Shown here: one piece after another, positions 58,403-64,000 of the stretch
Position numbering within the stretch: position 1 is the first letter of the stretch
Layout: every line of letters starts with the position of its first letter
DNA from: Pholiota molesta
Lineage: Eukaryota; Basidiomycota; Agaricomycetes; Agaricales; Strophariaceae
Reading direction: 5' to 3'
NCBI GenBank assembly: GCA_014925825.1
Contig: JACGCK010000012.1
Location: 434,001 to 498,000, forward strand
DNA length: 64,000 nucleotides
Notes under the pieces: generated by a model
What the model was told of the DNA's origin: nothing
Seen by the model: the letters and a program-made list of their open reading frames with translations, nothing else
Databases searched by the model: none
Translations under genes and position numbers: made by a program

Positions 58403-59261
58403 ATGTTCTCTCTCTCTATCCCTGTGTTGCTCTTACTCCCCTTTGTTATAGCCAGTCCAGCTGTTCCCGGTGGGTGTTTCTATAGCGTGTCGATACACCA
58501 ATGAAAGGTCAATTGAATATCCAGAAACAGGAGACTTATGTCAAGGCAGTAAAACTGTAGTCTCTACTACGTTCATAGGTCGTAATAAGGATGTGAAGCT
58601 CGAGCATATCAGTTGCGATGCCTTAACTACCTCTGAAGCCATTCAAAATGGTGCTGTGCTCCAGGCTCGACAAACTCCAAATGTGTGTGGCGCAAACTGT
58701 CAGTACTTCAGTCCTGATGTCTACACCATTCGGAGTGAGTACTAATATGGTCCCACATTTAGGCGCTACGCATTGCTTCAATCCATCTGGCGGAGGACCC
58801 GACCCAAACGAATGCCATATAATCGCAGACGCATTGCGCTTCGACAGTCAGAACGTGGGTCTCGACTTCACCGTTTCCAATGGAGTAAGTCTTTCTCCAT
58901 TTTGGGATATTACCCCTGATTCACGATTTGTCAACGTGCCTAGTCGAGCAACATCCTCTCTCTTTCCTACGCCTCCTGCACATCCTTCTTCTTAAACCAA
59001 GCTACGACACCCCTGGAATATTGCCGCACAGACTTCGTGAGCTTATATTTTTGATTCCAAGGAATGAAGCGCTCAACCTGAGCTTCAGGCCTCACTAATT
59101 GACTGGCTTGCTCCAAATTGCCAAGCCACGCAAAACGCACACGGAGGATTATGTGTTGCCAACGACGGTCGTTGGTTTGTGCAGTAAGTCAGATTGATCG
59201 CATATAATTTCTGGTATTGATTGTTTTGAAAACATGATATTTCAGAGTGCAACATTCCTGA
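58403..59261 (+). CDS. secreted cysteine-rich protein, copy A, 188 aa
   Basis: Intact six-exon gene: 58403-58469, 58525-58698, 58763-58884, 58944-59036, 59089-59183 and 59246-59261. The signal peptide is MFSLSIPVLLLLPFVIASPA. The mature protein has ten cysteines: DLCQGSKTVVSTTFIG, HISCDALTTSEAIQNGA, NVCGANCATHCFNPSGGGPD, PNECHIIADALRFDSQNV, SYASCTSFFLNQ, EYCRTDF, and NCQATQNAHGGLCVANDGRW. It ends FVQVQHS. The glycine-rich loop FNPSGGGPDPN is invariant between the two copies. No function is known to me; size and cysteine content suit an apoplastic effector-like or wall protein. Exon phases and the GTCAGT donor of intron 2 are identical in copy B. Confidence 0.87.
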
Positions 59262-60248
59262 TTACGGGGTGAAGTCAGTGCCTTTACTCTTGAACGGTTT
59301 GGTGAATGTTCAATGTCCAAAGATTAAATTTTCCCGTTGTATACGGCCTATAAAACCCTTAGTACAAGAGAAAATGTTTTCCTTATTTCTGTGATGAATA
59401 CAAATTTTGCTACCTCTGCTTTGCATCTAGGACGTTTTGTGACCGCATCTCGTTTCATTTGGCTAAGCTGTATTACAGGTTCTTGCCGCAGATGATCTAA
59501 TGGCTAGAATCAAGGTCAACGAAGCCCGAAAAAAAGTATTCTTGGGCTCTTGGGTGCAGTAAAGGATTCCATCAAATGGAACTATGTCATGGTGAATTTG
59601 ATTATGATCATAGATGATCATAGTCAATAATTGCCGGCGGCGAGTTTTGCCTAGTAGGCATCTAGAGGGATAACAGCTCGCTCAGCTAGCCACTACTGGA
59701 ATAATCCGCTCTCAGTGGAGAACTTTTCAATAGGTACACATGGTACAAGTCATGTGTTGTTGTTGTTACTTTAAAATAGCATTAATCTCGGGATAAAATC
59801 TCCGTAGTCGACTTTCAGTAAAAGCGGAGAAACAGTGTCCTACTAAGTACGTTGTGGTGGACTCATATTTGGCATAAGTGAGCTCTAGCAAGCTATCCTA
59901 AAAATGCTCAGTATATCCAGTTTATTTTCTTTCAGGTCAAGATCACAATTGCGAAAGATATAGGCGCGCTCCGTGGGGCTCATCAGCCAAGTTTTTTGTA
60001 TCTTTGTTCACACTCTTCGAGATTCGAGAAGCACATTTCCTTCGAAACGGGATCTATTATTATACTATTACGCGTACCATTTAGCAGCATTCAGGCTTCA
60101 GCGAACAGCTCCAATGACTGTCTAAAATTGTGTGTGATTCCTTTGTCTTCACGCACATGGGTGCCGCTGACCATGAAACCTCATAAAAGCCAGTCAAATT
60201 GTCGACGACCAGCAGCTAAAAATCAATCGACTTTCTAGCCACCTCAGC
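59262..60248. other. 1 kb spacer between tandem paralogues
   Basis: No coding sequence recognised. CATAAAAG at 60181-60188 is a likely TATA element for copy B, about 60 bp before its ATG. Confidence 0.5.
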
Positions 60249-61133
60249 ATGTTATTACTCTCTCTCGTCTTCCCTGTCTCTCTCATTGCCCTCGTCGCAG
60301 GCAATCCTGTTGCCATCGGTGGGTTCAGCGTTGTTACGGCCCATGCTGCAAACTGACACTATCGATGTTCGCAAACTTTAGAAGATATATGTCAGGGTAA
60401 CAAAGTCGTTACGTCCACCCAATTCATTGGGGCAGATAAAAACGTCAAAGCGGAGCACATCACCTGCGACGCGCTCAAGGCGTCGCAAGTCGCTGAGAAA
60501 GGCGCCTTGCTTCAGGCGCGTCAGACCACTAATAGCAGCGATGTTTGTGGAGCACCATGTCAGCATTTCTCGATTCATTCAAATACGACGCCAACCATGG
60601 CCAACTTATACTGGATTCGTCTGCTTTTAGGCACCACCGACTGCTTCACACCTTCCGGAGGAGGACCCGATCCCAACGATTGCCATGTTATTGCGGATGC
60701 GCTGCGTTTCGACAGCCAGAATGTATCCCCCGTTTTTACGGTTACCAACGGTGTATGTGCATTTAATCTCTGAAGAAATAGTCTTCGACTAATAACACAT
60801 TTTTTTAGACAAACAACGTGCTCTCCCTTTCCTTTGCCAGCTGCACTTCTTTCTTCTTAAACCAAGCGGCCAACACTACCTTGGAATATTGCCGCACTGA
60901 CTTCGTGAGCTATTGCATTCTTTTTTCCGTCGAAATGTATAGAACTGATCCTTTCTGTAAGGCGTCCCTCGTCGACTTCATTGCTCCTAACTGCCAAGCC
61001 ACTCAGAACGCGCATGGTGGGCTCTGCGTAGCGAATGACGGACGCTGGTTTGTACAGTGAGTCTTTTTCGCGTAGCGACATTTTCAAATTACCTATGATC
61101 TTAACTATAAAATTCAGGGTTCAACACTCTTAG
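60249..61133 (+). CDS. secreted cysteine-rich protein, copy B, 191 aa
   Basis: Tandem paralogue of the gene at 58403, also intact. Exons are 60249-60318, 60382-60558, 60631-60752, 60809-60904, 60962-61056 and 61118-61133, all with the same phases as copy A. The signal peptide is MLLLSLVFPVSLIALVAGNP. Mature features: EDICQGNKVVTSTQFIGADK, HITCDALKASQ, DVCGAPCTTDCFTPSGGGPD, PNDCHVIADALRFDSQNV, LSLSFASCTSFFLNQAANTT, EYCRTDFASLVDFIAPNCQA, GGLCVANDGRWFVQVQHS. The ten cysteines are conserved. The C-terminal half is far more similar to copy A than the N-terminal half, which suggests stronger constraint or gene conversion there. Confidence 0.87.
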
Positions 61134-61731
61134 AAAATTGAAGGCCAGAAGCGGTGCATTGGGATTGTCTGGATCAGAGCTATTGCCCCAATTTGACAAT
61201 ACCTGGGCCGTTGCACGAGCCTCCTCTATGCTCTATCCAGTTCATCACACAAGTATTGCAATTCTAGTATTTCTGTAGTTAGCGTCCTGGTACTTCCCTA
61301 AATATATTCCGTACACATTTGCGAGGTATCAAGAATTTTGTTGACTAGAATCCGATAAATGAGACTCATCTCATCGGCCAAAATAGGCGCCTGTCAGAGC
61401 AAATGACCGTGATCGACAAAATGAACATACATACGTGATATAGATATCAACCACGTTTCAGCTTCAAGAAAATCTCAAAGCGATTTGTTGATGGGCTTCG
61501 GGCGCTCGAGCTTGAGAGAGAAAAACTGTGTTGCGAAACTTGGGCGCGACGCGAAATTGCATAGCGTTCGTGTCACGTGACACGCGTCAAATAATTTCGC
61601 GTGTCGCAGCATGTGTCCAACTTGAGCTTGAACTTGTGCCATTCTCTCCTTCCAATCTCCTTCCATTGAGGACGACGACGCTCATCGGGAGCAAGCGTCC
61701 TGCGGCACCCATTCTAACCCATACAACAACT
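61134..61731. other. 0.6 kb intergenic spacer
   Basis: 3' flank of copy B and promoter of the TMEM223-like gene. GTCACGTGAC, a perfect E-box palindrome, lies at 61571-61580, about 150 bp before the next start codon. Confidence 0.5.
61571..61580. promoter_or_regulatory. E-box palindrome GTCACGTGAC
   Basis: A 10-bp perfect palindrome containing CACGTG, the binding core of bHLH factors such as Cbf1. It sits in the upstream region of the TMEM223-like gene, whose product is predicted to be mitochondrial. This single site is suggestive only. Confidence 0.45.
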
Positions 61732-62515
61732 ATGTCATCTATCTTCCGGACCATCTACGCACTCAGAAGCATCTTTCGAGCCTCTCGAGATTTGCCGTGG
61801 GAGCAAGTGCCCCCGTTCGTCCCGACACCGTCAGCGTCATTTACCACCAGCGTCCTCCTCTATGGGCTAAATGGGGGGTGTCTTAGTTGCATTGAATGTA
61901 ATGATGGTGTTCGTGTGTCTGTTCTATATCATCCTTCTTTCTGCTTTTCTAAAATGCAGGTGCAGCTCTTCGATCGTTGAATATACTTGGGACTTTTCCG
62001 GACTCTCCAGTCGCAACAAAGTTGTGCCCGAAGAACAAGCAGAAACGCTCGATTCGGAGGACGAAGCATTGCCAATGTACCTTGCCGATCGTGTTCGGAT
62101 GCAACCGTTCGCGATGAAGGTCTTCTTTTCTGGGGTTTATGTTATTTCTGGGGCGGGGTTTATTGTTTATTTGCTTGCTCAAAGGGCACGAGTTTTGCGC
62201 ACAGTCACTCTTGCGAGACCTGGTTCGGGCCCTAACGCAAAACGTTCAGGAACGCTTTATTTCCAAACTGCAGTTCACCCAGCTGGATACGGTATCGCGT
62301 TCCCTATAAATGACGTCTCAATCGTCAGAACAGACATACCTTCGAAATTCATCCTTCGCGTCACTGGGCTGGGTGGATGGGAACTAAACGTGAACGGAGC
62401 TACCATCAATGGAAAAACGATGCCAAAAAATAAAATTGATGATTCCCGCGTGGCTATGCTTCGCGCATGGAATGCTATAGGTGGTCGTGTTGGGATTCCA
62501 AAAGCGAAAACATAA
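61732..62515 (+). CDS. TMEM223-like mitochondrial membrane protein
   Basis: The N-terminus MSSIFRTIYALRSIFRASRD looks like a mitochondrial presequence. Two membrane helices follow: VLVALNVMMVFVCLFYIILL and AMKVFFSGVYVISGAGFIVY. The C-terminal soluble part carries RVLRTVTLARPGSG, then GTLYFQTAVHPAGYGIAFPI, then FILRVTGLGGWELNVNGATI. The layout matches the TMEM223 family; human TMEM223 assists translation or assembly of the COX1 subunit of complex IV. An intronless or nearly intronless structure is seen. Two single-base shifts are needed, one after SRDLPW and one in the run of G at about 61871-61876. The C-terminus is intact. The identification is by pattern memory. Confidence 0.62.
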
Positions 62516-63262
62516 AATCGTTTTTCGAAATATTATTGGACATGGCTTGGTGAGCAATTCTTCATTTGTCCTCATCTATTGCAATGAAATTCACTCTATG
62601 CCTACCTGCGGCAGATATCATATCTTCCATTGGCCTTCATACCCGGCTTAACGATACCAATTTTCAGGATAATTGGAGTTGTCAGACTTGGCAATTGTCA
62701 TAGTCTGATTCGCTACACTGGCATGCCCTGCACGACAGTGCATGATACGGTGGCTTTTTACATATGAGGCGACACCAATGATGTAGTGTAATCTTAGGGA
62801 TTCTTCGAACACTATTTAATATTGATCTAAATTGAACATAGAGGTTTTCTCATGCATGATCATGAAAGAATTGTTGAAGTCGAGCAGTGGCACAACGTAG
62901 CTCGGTCGGCAATGGGCGTGGGAACATGCTTTGACGCGTCGACAATGATGTGAAATCTCTTTGCCACTGTGCGAAACACCATTGCAGGCAGCTTTGCCAC
63001 CTACCACTCGGTTTTCACTACCGGGAAGGCCAAGGTGCTACTGTCCTCGTCTCATCGCCTTTATTGCTTTGTAGAACAACAGGTTCTGTCTTAGCCCTCC
63101 AAACTTCGATTCTGCGGTACAACTTCCTCCAACTGCTGAAATGTCGGCGTCACCACATTCCTTGACCTTCTCTTCTTCCGTTCAACAATCTCTCAACCAA
63201 ACGTCAAGAGAAACTCTCTGGGATCTATCCAGCTACCCCTTCCTAGCGGCCTGAATGCCCCC
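62516..63262. other. 0.7 kb intergenic spacer
   Basis: 3' flank of the TMEM223-like gene and leader of the gene that begins at about 63263. CT-rich sequence at 63160-63250 resembles a 5' leader. No other feature seen. Confidence 0.5.
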
Positions 63263-64000
63263 ATGACCCAGCGAGCACCTCTAATTGTGGCTCCAAGCTC
63301 TCCCGGACCCAGTAGTCCTCGCGGGTTTACTTCTGTTGCAAGACCTCCGGAAACCTATCAAGGCCATTCATCGACTATTCAAGCCACCTTTTCGCCCCCT
63401 AATGCGCCATCCACTGTTCATAGGTCTACGCATACAGGTGGCATCCAGCCATCAGCCGCGTTTTTTCGTCCCTCAAGGCCAACATACCAGCCTCAATATT
63501 CCGGCCTAGCTCCCTGAATCCATGAGCGCACCCCCTGATGACCATTTCCAACTTGCACCCATAGCCACCCACTACGACTCGGACGATCACCACATTGCAG
63601 AGAGTATAGCAGGCGGGAATGAAAGCGAGCAGGAGCAGCAGTTTATGACCCTGAAAAGGATCAAGCAAAGTCGCGAGCCGCTCTTGCCAGGTCCTCATGG
63701 CCTTCCGCCAAGACCATCTATGACTGCATCTAATTCGATCCCAGTGTCTCCTGCTTCCCGTATGGTAAGGCATAGTCTTGATCGTGTCCTGAGCATCAGT
63801 CGGGGACTCAGCTTCGATTCAATGCGCAAGTCCAATAGCACCCGTGCTGCGACGGACGTCCAAACTTTGAGAGCAAATTGAGCGATGAGGAAAATGGGTA
63901 CTTGCCGACGAATTACAATGGACCCACCGATCCCGAGCTTATATCTGCAGCTTCCCCTTCCCCTGATCCGTCGTTTATCCCTACGCCTCCCCGACGGCGG
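63263..64000 (+). CDS. 5' part of an unidentified gene cut by the window edge
   Basis: From ATG at 63263 (MTQRAPLIVAPSSPGPSSPR) the sequence encodes a Pro/Ser-rich, disordered region with GGIQPSAAFFRPSRPTYQP, then SAPPDDHFQLAPIATHYDSD, then LKRIKQSREPLLPGPHGLPP, VLSISRGLSFDSMRKS and ESKLSDEENGYLPTNYNGP. One base seems missing near 63505 and another near 63858. The phrases are reminiscent of the cytoplasmic N-termini of agaricomycete DHHC palmitoyltransferases, but the catalytic part would lie beyond 64000. The call therefore stays open. No intron is evident in this portion. Confidence 0.5.

Overview
The window is nuclear DNA of a filamentous basidiomycete, most likely a mushroom-forming agaricomycete. 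The genes are split by many short introns (about 45-65 bp, GT..AG). The conserved proteins are eukaryotic housekeeping proteins: Skp1, mRNA guanylyltransferase, Sar1, SRP receptor beta, Utp21, PIG-M and Pam17. Several accessory genes belong to families I know mainly from Agaricomycetes: a Clp1 (clampless)-like protein, a HET-domain protein, an NLR-type N-terminal module and a lineage-specific unknown family. I saw no rRNA, convincing tRNA, CRISPR array or recognisable transposase. The species cannot be told from the sequence.

Layout. 0-4 kb: mitochondrial ribosomal protein bL27 (-), SKP1 (+), capping enzyme CEG1 (+). 3.9-7.2 kb: no recognisable gene. 7.2-8.1 kb: a conserved unknown (-). 8.1-13.6 kb: gene-poor, with possible debris of an F-box-like gene (-). 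13.6-17.1 kb: a short NLR-like N-terminal protein and a lineage-specific unknown (both -). 18.3-23.8 kb: guanine deaminase (+) converging on UTP21 (-). 24.9-26.3 kb: a secreted repeat-rich protein (+). 27-32 kb: three consecutive secretory-pathway genes, all +: SRP receptor beta, SAR1 and the GPI mannosyltransferase PIG-M. 32.2-33.6 kb: a PSP/zinc-knuckle protein and a glutaredoxin-like protein, both -, with overlapping coding ends. 33.8-38.2 kb: a large ankyrin-AAA+ protein of the CLPB/Skd3 type (+). 38.6-40.1 kb: a single-pass membrane protein with a C-terminal SH3 domain (+). 40.5-41.4 kb: PAM17 (-). 41.6-46 kb: a SNF2 ATPase (+). 46.6-49 kb: a small Kre9/KNH-like secreted protein (+) and a GH5 hydrolase (-), tail to tail. 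49.3-51.7 kb: an F-box/WD40 protein (-). 51.7-54.2 kb: empty. 54.3-57.3 kb: Clp1-like (+) and HET-domain protein (-), tail to tail. 58.4-61.1 kb: a tandem pair of secreted cysteine-rich paralogues (+). 61.7-62.5 kb: a TMEM223-like membrane protein (+). 63.2 kb to the edge: the 5' part of an unidentified gene (+).

The main technical observation is that most conserved housekeeping genes are interrupted by single-base frameshifts. Nearly all look like one missing base, often in a short homopolymer. Several accessory or secreted genes (24.9, 46.6, 47.3, 54.3, 58.4 and 60.2 kb) read cleanly. An uncorrected long-read consensus is the simplest explanation, so the broken frames should not be taken as real pseudogenes without read support. 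Gene boundaries for the interrupted genes span all recognisable exons. Functional links are modest: protein entry into and exit from the ER plus GPI assembly (27-32 kb), wall-active secreted proteins (46-49 kb), and sexual-development or nonself-recognition families (13-17 and 54-57 kb).
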